Origin: Massilia arenae
GTDB lineage: Bacteria > Pseudomonadota > Gammaproteobacteria > Burkholderiales > Burkholderiaceae_D
DNA: 64,000 nt
NCBI RefSeq assembly: GCF_008014745.1
Contig: NZ_VPFD01000010.1
Span: forward strand, 1 to 64,000
Direction: 5' to 3'
Shown here piece by piece: positions 8,500 to 16,007 of this stretch (positions are counted from its first letter, which is position 1; every line of letters starts with the position of its first letter). A program made the translations under genes and the position numbers. Below the pieces are notes generated by a model that ran no database searches, was not told the origin of the DNA, and worked only from the letters and a program-made list of their open reading frames with translations.

Positions 8500-9711
8500 A
8501 TGTCCACATCACCGTCTTCACCTTCCACGATTTCCCCCGCCGCTTCCGGCACCGTCATGCAGATCCTGTTCTCGGTGGCCTTCGTTCACCTGCTGAACGA
8601 CTGCGTGCAGGCCGTGCTGCCGTCGATCTACCCGCTCCTGAAGCATGAATTCAACCTGACCTTTACCCAGGTCGGCATGATCACTTTGACCTTCCAGTGC
8701 ACCGCCTCGCTGCTCCAGCCCTGGATCGGCCTGTACACCGACAAGCGTCCGATCCCCTTCCTGCTGCCGGCCGGGATGTGCGTGACCCTGGTGGGCGTCG
8801 GCCTCCTGGCCTGGGCCGACAGCTTCGCGATGCTGCTCACCGCTGCCGCGATGATCGGCGTCGGTTCCTCGACCTTCCACCCCGAAGCCTCGCGCGTCGC
8901 GCGCCTGGCCTCGGGCGGGCGCTTCGGCTTTGCCCAGTCGCTGTTCCAGGTCGGCGGCAACGCCGGCTCGGCGCTCGGCCCGCTGCTGGCGGCGGCCATC
9001 GTGGTGGGACGCGGCCAGGGCGAGATCGCCTGGTTCATGCTGCTGGTGCTGGTCGCGGTGGCGGTGCTGGTGGGCGTGAGCCGCTGGTACAGCAACCACC
9101 TGACGAATATGATCAAGAAGGCCGCGCAGCACGCCGGTCCGGCACTGCCGCGCAAGAAGGTGATCCAGGCCCTGGTGGTGCTGGCGCTGCTGGTGTTCTC
9201 CAAGTACATCTACATGGCCAGCCTGCAGACCTACTACACCTTCTTCCTGATCGAGAAGTTCCACCTGCCAGTCGGCACCGCCCAGCTCTACCTGTTCCTG
9301 TTCCTGGCCTCGGTGGCGGCAGGCACCTTCGCCGGCGGCCCGATCGGCGACAAGATCGGTCGCAAGCGCGTGATCTGGTTCTCGATCCTGGGCGCGGCGC
9401 CATTCACCATCATGCTGCCGTACGCGAACCTGTTCTGGACCGGCGTGCTGTCGGTCGTGATCGGGCTGGTGATGTCGTCGGCCTTCTCGGCCATCGTGGT
9501 CTTCGCCCAGGAGCTGGTGCCGGGCAAGGTCGGCCTGATCTCGGGCATCTTCTTCGGCCTGATGTTCGGCATCAGCGGCGTGGGCGCGGCGGCGATGGGC
9601 CATATCGCCGACATCCACGGCATCGACCAGGTGTACCGGATCGCGTCCTTCCTGCCGCTGCTGGGCATCATGGCGGCGCTGTTGCCGAAGGTCGAAGGGG
9701 CGCGGCGCTAG
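8500..9711 (+). CDS. fsr: MFS efflux protein, fosmidomycin-resistance (Fsr) type
   Basis: A 403-residue 12-helix major facilitator superfamily exporter. It matches E. coli Fsr over nearly its whole length, for example HLLNDCVQAVLPSIYPLL, VGMITLTFQ, GSSTFHPEASRVAR, the cytoplasmic loop motif GDKIGRKRVIW and FAQELVPGKVGLISG. Fsr confers fosmidomycin resistance by efflux; the physiological substrate is unknown. The ATG at 8500 gives an N-terminus like that of Fsr; an in-frame ATG at 8449 would add 17 residues. It lies 123 bp beyond the glucosidase and behind a hairpin, so it is probably a separate unit. Its stop TAG shares the palindrome CTAG with the stop of the converging gene. Confidence 0.9.
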   Translation: MSTSPSSPSTISPAASGTVMQILFSVAFVHLLNDCVQAVLPSIYPLLKHEFNLTFTQVGMITLTFQCTASLLQPWIGLYTDKRPIPFLLPAGMCVTLVGVGLLAWADSFAMLLTAAAMIGVGSSTFHPEASRVARLASGGRFGFAQSLFQVGGNAGSALGPLLAAAIVVGRGQGEIAWFMLLVLVAVAVLVGVSRWYSNHLTNMIKKAAQHAGPALPRKKVIQALVVLALLVFSKYIYMASLQTYYTFFLIEKFHLPVGTAQLYLFLFLASVAAGTFAGGPIGDKIGRKRVIWFSILGAAPFTIMLPYANLFWTGVLSVVIGLVMSSAFSAIVVFAQELVPGKVGLISGIFFGLMFGISGVGAAAMGHIADIHGIDQVYRIASFLPLLGIMAALLPKVEGARR

Positions 9712-10109
9712 CGCTGCCCTTCGGCCCCGATCCGCTCGAGCACGATCGTGTAGCGCTGTTCCTCGCCGTCCGCGGTCCAGCGCTGGCGAGCTTCCAGCGT
9801 CGCGTCGTCGATTCGGTGCCAGGAAAAATGGCTGGGCGCATTGACCGGGTCGAAGCTGGCGGAGTCGGCATCGATGCTGGCCGCGCGCCAGGTGAATTCG
9901 CCCCATTGCGAGACGACGCCGCCTTCAGTCAAGGTGATGGTGCTGCCGTCGCTATGTTCGCTGAACGTCGCGTCCGTGAAGCGGCGCGACCGGAATACCG
10001 TCGGCTCGGGCCGGTCGTACTCCTCATAGAATGGCGTGCCGTCCGGCGCTTCACCTCTCCAGCGGCCTTCCAGGAACCGGAGCCGGTCGAAATCTTCAAC
10101 GCTGAACAT
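9708..10109 (-). CDS. conserved hypothetical protein, small beta-rich fold
   Basis: A 133-residue soluble protein without signal peptide or membrane segment. The N-terminal FLEGRWRGEAPDGTPFYEEY and later TFRSRRF-like and HFSWHRI segments suggest a small beta-barrel of the DUF6265/lipocalin-like kind, but no family is recognised with confidence. A good ribosome site (CAGGAGA) precedes the ATG at 10109. The last codons overlap the stop of the converging fsr gene by 4 nt. Function unknown. Confidence 0.65.
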   Translation of the reverse strand: MFSVEDFDRLRFLEGRWRGEAPDGTPFYEEYDRPEPTVFRSRRFTDATFSEHSDGSTITLTEGGVVSQWGEFTWRAASIDADSASFDPVNAPSHFSWHRIDDATLEARQRWTADGEEQRYTIVLERIGAEGQR

Positions 10110-10255
10110 GGGTTTTCTCCTGTATGGAATGATCGAGGACGGGGGGCGCAGAAGAGCGCTGGACGCTGGGCCCGCCAGGCAGCTACTCTACACCTGTTCC
10201 CCGAAGTCTCGTCGCCGATGCGATCATGGGCGACCCCATTATCGAAAGGATCCAC

Positions 10256-11092
10256 ATGGAACTGCACGACATCCAGCGTATCGCCGCCTTCGACGACAAC
10301 GGCCAGGGCGGCAATCCGGCCGGGGTCTGGATCGGCGCCGCCTTGCCGCCGGCCGCCGAGATGGCCCGCATCGCGCACGAGGTCGGGTTTTCGGAAACCG
10401 CCTTCGCCGCGCCGGAAGGCGAGGCCTGGCGGGTGCGCTATTTTTCACCGGAATCCGAGGTGCCGTTCTGCGGCCACGCGACCATCGCCCTCGGCGCCGC
10501 GCTGGCCCGCGCCCACGGCGATGGCCGCTATGCGCTGACCCTGAACGCGGCCAGCATCACGGTCGAGGGCCGGCGCGACGGCGAACGGGTGCACGCGGCG
10601 CTGCAGTCGCCGCCGACCCGCAGCAAGGCGGCCGACGCGGCGCTGGTCGATGCGGCGCTGGCGCTGTTCGGCTACACCCGGGCCGATCTCGACCCGCGCA
10701 TTCCGCCGTCACACGCCCACGGCGGCGCCGACCACCTGGTGCTGGCGCTGTCGAGCCGCGCGCTGCTGGCGGCGATGCGCTATGACCTGGACGCCGGCCG
10801 GGCGCTGATGCTGGCACACGGCCTGGTGACGGTCGTGCTGGCTTGGGCCGAGCATCCGCAGTTGTTCCATACCCGCAATCCCTTCGCCTCCGGCGGCGTC
10901 TATGAAGATCCGGCCACCGGCGCCGGCACCGCGGCACTGGCCGGCTACCTGCGCGACATCGGCTGGCCGCATGGCGGACGCATCGAGATTGTCCAGGGTG
11001 AAGACATGGGCGCGCGTTCGCGTTTGACGGCCGACATCGGCGAGGAGGCGGGCGGCTCGATCCGCGTGTCAGGAACGGCGCGGTTGATGTAA
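10256..11092 (+). CDS. PhzF-family isomerase/epimerase
   Basis: A 278-residue member of the PhzF family (diaminopimelate-epimerase fold, two pseudo-symmetric halves). Family landmarks are the N-terminal DNGQGGNPAGV, GFSETAF with the conserved glutamate E47, FCGHATIALG, and the C-terminal PFASGGVYEDPATGAGTAALAGYL. PhzF itself isomerises dihydro-hydroxyanthranilate in phenazine synthesis, but no phenazine genes are present here, so the substrate is unknown. The ATG at 10256 is chosen over an in-frame ATG at 10226 because AAAGGA (10245-10250) sits directly before it and the family N-terminus begins there. Probably cytoplasmic and monocistronic. Confidence 0.88.
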   Translation: MELHDIQRIAAFDDNGQGGNPAGVWIGAALPPAAEMARIAHEVGFSETAFAAPEGEAWRVRYFSPESEVPFCGHATIALGAALARAHGDGRYALTLNAASITVEGRRDGERVHAALQSPPTRSKAADAALVDAALALFGYTRADLDPRIPPSHAHGGADHLVLALSSRALLAAMRYDLDAGRALMLAHGLVTVVLAWAEHPQLFHTRNPFASGGVYEDPATGAGTAALAGYLRDIGWPHGGRIEIVQGEDMGARSRLTADIGEEAGGSIRVSGTARLM

Positions 11093-11155
11093 AGCAATAG
11101 TCCTTTAACTTATGGTAGTTGGCTGGACAAAACCGACAACTTTGTCATAAAACCA

Positions 11156-11171
11156 CTAGTGTACTTACTAG
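11156..11171. promoter_or_regulatory. inverted repeat CTAGT-N6-ACTAG upstream of the FeeM-like gene
   Basis: A perfect 5-bp inverted repeat with a 6-nt gap lies in an AT-rich 190-bp leader (11093-11282) ahead of the FeeM-like gene. The size and symmetry fit a dimeric regulator, and lux-box-like sites have a similar form. No specific regulator can be named. Confidence 0.35.
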
Positions 11172-11282
11172 CAAACAGAGGGCTAAAAGCACGCCTGCTC
11201 AACAGTTCGATTTTCCGTGAGCGGATTGATAATTTGATCCAGACCAACCCTGTGTCAATCTTATCAACCCAGGAGTACCGCC

Positions 11283-12065
11283 ATGGAGCTGTTCCCAGCA
11301 GCTGTGTTCAACCCCTCGAAAGCGTCCCCACCGCGCACCGCGCGCGGTCCCGTCGCTGGAGGCGCGATCGAGCGTTTGCCGTTCACTATCCGCCGGGTAG
11401 AAACCGAAGCGGATTTACTCAAGGCCGTGCGCATCCGCCACGCCGCCTATGCCCGCCACGTCCCGGATTTCGCCCGCAGCCTGGCGCAGCCCGAGGCAGC
11501 CGACTATGACGCCGACACCATCGTCCTGCTGGCCGAGTCCAAGCTCGACGGCACGCCGATCGGCAGCACCCGCATCCGCACCAACCTCTACCGCCCGCTG
11601 GGCGTGGAAGAGTCGATCGTCCTGCCCGACTGGCTGCAGGACAAGCGCCTGGTCGAGGCGACCCGCCTCGGGATCGACGAGGGTCGTGTCGGTCGCATGG
11701 TCAAGATTGCACTGATCAAGGCCTGCTTCATGTATTGCGAAGATAACGCCATCGACTATTCCGTGGCGACCGGCCGTCCACCCGTGGACAAGCAATACGA
11801 TCAGCTGATGTTCGTCGACGTATTCCCTGAACTGGGCCTGGTGCCGCTGCGTCACGTGGGTAATATTCCGCATCGCGTGATGGCGTTCGAGATCGCCACC
11901 TTCCAGCAGCGCTGGGCCGAGGCGCGCCATCCGATGCTGAACTTCTTCTTCAATACCCACCACCCGGACATCGACGTCGGTCCGATTGCGCCGCCATCGC
12001 TGGCGCTGCCGCAACGCCCCGTGCCGCCGGCCGTGCGGCCTCGCGTCGAACTGGCGTTCGCCTGA
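11283..12065 (+). CDS. FeeM-like N-acyl amino acid synthase (GNAT fold)
   Basis: A 260-residue protein of the FeeM / acyl-homoserine-lactone-synthase-related GNAT group. FeeM joins a long-chain acyl group from acyl-carrier protein to an amino acid such as tyrosine. The core runs from about residue 34 (FTIRRVETEADLLKAVRIRHAAYARH, the AHL-synthase-like N-terminal pattern), through STRIRTN and VEATRLGI, to VDVFPELGLVPLRHVGN, a region typical of the family. The last 30 residues are proline-rich and probably disordered. AGGAG precedes the ATG by 7 nt. It is monocistronic, with its own AT-rich leader and a strong terminator. No fatty-acid-activating partner is nearby. The product may be a signal or surfactant; function is inferred from family only. 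Confidence 0.75.
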   Translation: MELFPAAVFNPSKASPPRTARGPVAGGAIERLPFTIRRVETEADLLKAVRIRHAAYARHVPDFARSLAQPEAADYDADTIVLLAESKLDGTPIGSTRIRTNLYRPLGVEESIVLPDWLQDKRLVEATRLGIDEGRVGRMVKIALIKACFMYCEDNAIDYSVATGRPPVDKQYDQLMFVDVFPELGLVPLRHVGNIPHRVMAFEIATFQQRWAEARHPMLNFFFNTHHPDIDVGPIAPPSLALPQRPVPPAVRPRVELAFA

Positions 12066-12079
12066 CGTTCTCCTGATCT

Positions 12080-12478
12080 TCATCCGGGATCGCGGGGCGC
12101 AGCCTGGACAGGCTGCGCCCCTTCGCGTTTCTGCTCGGCCAATTCACGTTCGCGGGCCCGCGCCAGGTCATGGTCCAGGAAATAGGTGAGGAAGGTGCGG
12201 ATGGCGGCGATCGCCGCCAGCCGTCCCAGCTCGTCCCAGCCAGGCGCGATCGTGGTGCCGACGATGTCGGCCGCAAGCTGGAAGGTGAGGGCGACCACCA
12301 GCCAGTCGCCGAAGCCGATGAAGGCCGCGTGCACCCGCGCCGGCGTAGCCGCGCCGCGCAGGCATAGCGCCACCACCCGCGCCAGCGCCTCAAGGGCGCC
12401 GGCGGCCACGGTCAGCACCGCGAACGCGTCGAGCGCGAGCGCGATCCAGCCGGCGGCCGCATGCACCAGCGCATCCAT
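12080..12478 (-). CDS. DUF1622 membrane protein
   Basis: A 132-residue inner-membrane protein of the DUF1622 family. It has three predicted hydrophobic segments (about 4-30, 45-70 and 80-100), the family pattern FGDWLVVALTFQLAADIVGTT, and a charged C-terminal tail (ARARERELAEQ). The ATG at 12478 is chosen because the family N-terminus starts there and a G-rich ribosome site precedes it; a longer in-frame reading upstream has no membrane protein character. Function unknown in the family. It converges on the FeeM-like gene, and its tail overlaps that gene's terminator. Confidence 0.75.
   Translation of the reverse strand: MDALVHAAAGWIALALDAFAVLTVAAGALEALARVVALCLRGAATPARVHAAFIGFGDWLVVALTFQLAADIVGTTIAPGWDELGRLAAIAAIRTFLTYFLDHDLARARERELAEQKREGAQPVQAAPRDPG
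12094..12121. terminator. 12-bp stem-loop between converging genes
   Basis: GGGGCGCAGCCT (12094-12105), loop GGAC, then a perfect complementary arm to 12121, 29 nt after the FeeM-like stop. It overlaps the 3' end of the converging DUF1622 gene. T-rich sequence follows weakly on the plus strand. Confidence 0.65.
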
Positions 12479-12722
12479 CCCGTCCCCCCGTCCAGACCCA
12501 CTCATCATCCTAAGCACGTTCCAGGTGTGCGCGGTACTGGACCTTGGTCGTAGCGCTGGGGGCGCCAGCGCCAGGGCAGGATCGGAGCGCACGACGTTTT
12601 TGACGAGATATGGCACAAAACGCGGCGCGGACTGTCTACACAGTTCCGGCAATGCGAAGCGCAGCGGTGAATGGCGCCGGCGCGGCCCCGATGTCCCAAC
12701 CCCTAGCTCCGAGAGGTCAGTC

Positions 12723-13589
12723 ATGAAGACGTTCACGCACAGCCCCCGCAGCCAACCTGTCCACCGCAGCCTCGCCATTGCCGCAGCGCTGCTCTGTTCA
12801 CCGCTCGCCGCCGCGCAAGACGTGCTCCCGGTCGAGTTGCTCGAAGAACGCAACCTGGTGGGCCTGGGGCTATTCGCGGTGCCCGATTATTACGGCTCCG
12901 GCGATTACCAGGCCGCCGTCGCGCCGGTATTGCACTACAACTTCGGCGAAGACCGCTACGTGCGGGTGCTCGGTCCCGAGATCCTGGCCAACCTGCTGCC
13001 GCGCAAGGACTGGCGCGCCGGTCCATTGATTCGCTGGCGCATGCGGCGCGACGACGACGTCGACGACGAGGTCGTCAAGCGCATGCGCCCGGTCGCCACG
13101 GCCACCGAGATCGGCGCCTTCGTCGCCTACCACATGCCGCTGACGCAGGGCCAGCCGATGCACAAGCTGGTGTTCAGCGCCGACGTGGTCGGCAACACCA
13201 ATAATGTGTACGACGGCGCCACCGGCAACCTGCGCGTCAACTACGTCCACCCCTTCCCGCAGCCGGTCGCCGGCAGGCAGCTGATCGGGAGCATAGGCTT
13301 TGGCCTGTTCTTCGCAAGTAAAGACTTCAACCGCAAGTATTTCGGCATCAGGGATAGCGACGAGGTCCTGTTCCCGGAGCGGGGCGGCCTGATCTATGAC
13401 CCCGACCCGTCGGTCACTTCGATCAAGATTCCCTTCAGCCTGACGACCCAGCTCAACCCCGAATGGCTGATGACGTTCGGTGGGCGTTATGAGCGGCTGC
13501 TGGACGACGCCAAGGACAGCCCGGTGGTGGAGGGGCGCGGGGACGCCGACCAGTGGACGGTGGGGGTTGCGTTCTCCTACTTGTTCTGA
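12723..13589 (+). CDS. MipA/OmpV family outer-membrane protein
   Basis: A 288-residue beta-barrel protein of the MipA/OmpV family. A signal peptide ends at PLAAAQ (about residue 36). The family start GLGLFAVPDYYGSGDYQAAVAPVLHYNF follows, then alternating hydrophobic strands and the C-terminal outer-membrane signature GVAFSYLF. MipA in E. coli scaffolds murein hydrolases; OmpV-type proteins are porins or osmotic-response proteins, so the role here is open. The true start is the ATG at 12723, after GAGAGG, although the frame stays open upstream. The 244-bp gap ahead (12479-12722) probably contains its promoter; TTGACG at 12600-12605 is a possible -35 but no convincing -10 was found. Confidence 0.85.
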   Translation: MKTFTHSPRSQPVHRSLAIAAALLCSPLAAAQDVLPVELLEERNLVGLGLFAVPDYYGSGDYQAAVAPVLHYNFGEDRYVRVLGPEILANLLPRKDWRAGPLIRWRMRRDDDVDDEVVKRMRPVATATEIGAFVAYHMPLTQGQPMHKLVFSADVVGNTNNVYDGATGNLRVNYVHPFPQPVAGRQLIGSIGFGLFFASKDFNRKYFGIRDSDEVLFPERGGLIYDPDPSVTSIKIPFSLTTQLNPEWLMTFGGRYERLLDDAKDSPVVEGRGDADQWTVGVAFSYLF

Positions 13590-13593
13590 CATG

Positions 13594-13625
13594 GGCAGGC
13601 CGGCCCGCCAGCGGGCCGGCCTGCC
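13594..13625. terminator. bidirectional terminator hairpin
   Basis: GGCAGGCCGGCCCGC (13594-13608) and its exact reverse complement (13611-13625) are separated by two bases, an effective 14-bp GC stem. It fills the 38-bp gap between the converging MipA/OmpV gene and the transporter-like gene, so it can serve both. Confidence 0.75.
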
Positions 13626-13627
13626 GC

Positions 13628-14437
13628 CTACCTGGCAAACAGGAAGGTCACGCTCAGGCGCACGCCCCAGTCGCGCGGCCCGCCGGGCGGGCTGTCGGCC
13701 CAGTAGCGCAGGCCGCCGCCGATCGATACCGGCTGGCGGCCGAACTTGATCAGCTTGCTGGCGGTGAAATTGACCGGCACCGACCACTGTTCCTGTTTCC
13801 AGTCGTAGCTCGATTCGGTGTTGATGCCGAAGGTCCAGGCATCTTTGGTGGTATAGCTGAGGAAGGGCTGCAGGAAGGTGGCGCTGACGTTCGGCCGGTC
13901 GTCATGGCCGGCGAACGACCAGATGTGGTTGGCCAGCGCGCCATAGGTCCACGGTCCGTGCTGGCGGAGCACGACCCCGGTCGGGCCGGCGCCCCACTGG
14001 CGCGCGCTGAGCGCACTCTCGCTGCCGGTGGGTAGCAGGAAGGCCGGTCCGGCGCCCCAGACGATGCCGTTGGCGCCGGGGCGCGAAGGCGAGAGGAAGA
14101 AACTCTGGGTAACGTCGCCAATGCCGTGCTGGTGACCGGCGCCGGGAGTCAGTTCGTGCTGGCTGATTACCGGCAGGATGGTGCGGCTGATCAAGGTCCA
14201 GTCGGGATTGAGCGTGACCGGCACCACCGGCTGCACATTCAAGGTGAACCTGTGGCCGTCGCGCGTGGGGCCGTAGCGGCGGTCGTCGTTGGCCTGCAGC
14301 GGCACGCTGATCATCGCGGCCACCGGATTGGCCAGCTTCTTGGCCAGCTCTTGCGCGTCCTGCGCGTGGACGGGCTGGCAGCAGAGCCAGGCCAGGCCGG
14401 CTACTGCCGCGCAGGCGTGCCTGCCGTTCGTCGCCAC
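13628..14437 (-). CDS. outer-membrane beta-barrel protein of the 'neuromedin U/transporter' type
   Basis: A 269-residue secreted protein, starting with GTG at 14437 and a signal peptide ending at QPVHAQ. The mature part begins ELAKKLANPVAAMISVPLQ, then NVQPVVPVTLNPDWTLISRTILPVI. This is the pattern of proteins often labelled neuromedin U or transporter in proteobacteria and probably related to the phenol/MetA-degradation-type barrels. The C-terminus VRLSVTFLFAR has alternating residues as in outer-membrane strands. It starts four bases after the stop of the 160-residue gene upstream and is third in the DUF2092 operon. The GTG is preferred because it gives a clean signal peptide; a longer reading overlaps the previous gene. 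Function unknown. Confidence 0.7.
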   Translation of the reverse strand: MATNGRHACAAVAGLAWLCCQPVHAQDAQELAKKLANPVAAMISVPLQANDDRRYGPTRDGHRFTLNVQPVVPVTLNPDWTLISRTILPVISQHELTPGAGHQHGIGDVTQSFFLSPSRPGANGIVWGAGPAFLLPTGSESALSARQWGAGPTGVVLRQHGPWTYGALANHIWSFAGHDDRPNVSATFLQPFLSYTTKDAWTFGINTESSYDWKQEQWSVPVNFTASKLIKFGRQPVSIGGGLRYWADSPPGGPRDWGVRLSVTFLFAR

Positions 14438-14441
14438 GGAC

Positions 14442-14924
14442 TTACCCCGGTGGCGCGACCACGACATAGTTGACGCTGGTGCCCGCATATTGCGGCTGGT
14501 ACCAGGTGCTGCCGCACTGCTGGTAGGCGGTGCCGGCGCGGACCACGGCAACGCAGGACGGCGGGATCGAATAGGCGATCGAACCGATCGCCGCTGCCGT
14601 CACCGCCACCGCGCCGGCCACCGCCAGCCCCGCGCCGGGGCGGTAGTAATCATGGTCGACGTCCACATTGATATTGCGGTTGACGTTGACGTTGCGGTTG
14701 ACGTTGCCGTAGCCGTTGACCGAGGTGCGGCTGACGTTGCGCGAGGCCTGGTAATTCCCGCCATAGGCGCCGCGATGCGCCTGGACGCTTCCGCTGCGGC
14801 TGACCGCCGCCGCCCCGCCGACGCGTCCCGCGCCACGCTGGGCGGCGGCCTCGTAGGCGATGACGACGACGGCCAGCGCGAGCAGCACACCGATGAAGCG
14901 CCGGTGTCCTGGAGTGAGCGGCAT
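14442..14924 (-). CDS. small secreted or membrane protein, Asn/Val-rich
   Basis: A 160-residue protein with an N-terminal hydrophobic segment (residues 10-28) ending AAAQ, probably a signal peptide. A repeat-like stretch follows with alternating VN, RN and DV pairs (about residues 66-90), then a second hydrophobic segment around 100-118 and a C-terminal part with two cysteines. Similar proteins sit next to DUF2092 genes, but no function is known. GGGGGAGA precedes the ATG at 14924. Another ATG at 14942 overlaps the DUF2092 stop as ATGA and is an alternative start. Middle gene of a three-gene operon. Confidence 0.65.
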   Translation of the reverse strand: MPLTPGHRRFIGVLLALAVVVIAYEAAAQRGAGRVGGAAAVSRSGSVQAHRGAYGGNYQASRNVSRTSVNGYGNVNRNVNVNRNINVDVDHDYYRPGAGLAVAGAVAVTAAAIGSIAYSIPPSCVAVVRAGTAYQQCGSTWYQPQYAGTSVNYVVVAPPG

Positions 14925-14938
14925 GGTTTCTCCCCCGT

Positions 14939-15751
14939 TCATTTGATCGACGCGACCTTGCCGTCGGCCGTCTGCAGCGCGATCTTCATCGCGCCCGACG
15001 GCGGCCGGAAGGAAAAAGTGGCATCGGAGAAGCGCGGCGCGAGGTTCCAGCGCAGCCACGCCGTATGGGTCGGCTCGCCCGGCTGGGCGATGGCCGTGAC
15101 CGCCAGTTTGAGGGGCAGCGGCGTCTTGCCGGCCTGGATCCACACCTGCCAGTCCACGCCTTCCTGGCGGTAGGCGTAGTGATCGGCCTTCAGGCTGCCG
15201 ACCGTCGCCGGACCGATGTAGTGCGCGGCGCGGATGTCGGACACCGGCGCCTGTTCGGTCCCCCAATAGAACAGGTCGGCCAGCGGCAGTTCGATGCCGT
15301 ACTTCGCGCCCAGCGCATCGACGGTCTCGCGCAGGGTCGGCGGGGCCGCGACGGTGGCGTAGTACTTCAGGCGCGGGCCGTAGACGGTCACCGACTTGCC
15401 GTCATAGAAAATCTGGCGCTGCTTGCGGTCATTGGCGATGTCGACCTGCAGCCGGTCGGGCCGGCGCACCTTGAGGTTGGCCGTGCTGTCGAACTGCAGC
15501 TTCATGCCGTCGTCCATCACGGTCTCGGTCGTGGCGCGGCCGAGGACCTCGAAAGAGGGCAGGGTGCGCAGGTAGGCGCCCATGGCGGACAGGGCCGAGA
15601 TTGCTTCGGGTTCGATATCGGGCTGGGCGGCTTGTGCCGGCTGGTCGGTCGGTGCCGGCGGCGGGTTCTGTGGCGCATTCTGTGGCGCCGCCAGGCAGGC
15701 CAGCGGCAAGCAGGCCGCGGCGCAGAGGAGTCGGATCGGGACGGCCCGCAT
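14939..15751 (-). CDS. DUF2092 periplasmic protein
   Basis: A 270-residue DUF2092 protein. The signal peptide ends near LACLAAP. A Pro/Gln-rich linker (about 25-50) leads to the folded domain with LQFDSTANLKVRRPDRLQVD, FYDGKSVTVYGP, ELPLADLFYW and KADHYAYRQEGVDWQVWIQ. The fold recalls LolA/LolB-like lipoprotein carriers (concave beta-sheet), so lipid or lipoprotein handling is possible but unproven. AGGAAGG precedes the ATG at 15751; the frame extends upstream without a comparable start. It heads an operon with the two downstream genes, so the three products may act together in the envelope. Confidence 0.75.
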   Translation of the reverse strand: MRAVPIRLLCAAACLPLACLAAPQNAPQNPPPAPTDQPAQAAQPDIEPEAISALSAMGAYLRTLPSFEVLGRATTETVMDDGMKLQFDSTANLKVRRPDRLQVDIANDRKQRQIFYDGKSVTVYGPRLKYYATVAAPPTLRETVDALGAKYGIELPLADLFYWGTEQAPVSDIRAAHYIGPATVGSLKADHYAYRQEGVDWQVWIQAGKTPLPLKLAVTAIAQPGEPTHTAWLRWNLAPRFSDATFSFRPPSGAMKIALQTADGKVASIK

Positions 15752-16007
15752 ATGCCTTCCTTTCGTTTGCGAACAAACCACGCGGGGCCGTTCGATGCGC
15801 TGTGCGACCGGCCGCCATGGGTACCAGTGGGCCATCGGCGCGGCGCGCGCGCAATCGGACCTTGGCCCTACTGTCAATGCCAAACCGTTGTGAATTGGTC
15901 TTTTCTGGCCCAATAATTGCATGACGGCACTAGCGTTAAGCTGTATCCTTGCGCTTTAATGCCCGGCGTCCGTCGCGCAGCGTCACCAGTTCCATCCAAG
16001 ATCGTCC

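Noticed and set aside
12479-12853. N-terminal extension of the DUF1622 protein
   Set aside because: The added residues are Ser/Arg-rich, without membrane or domain character, and overlap the MipA/OmpV promoter and signal peptide region.
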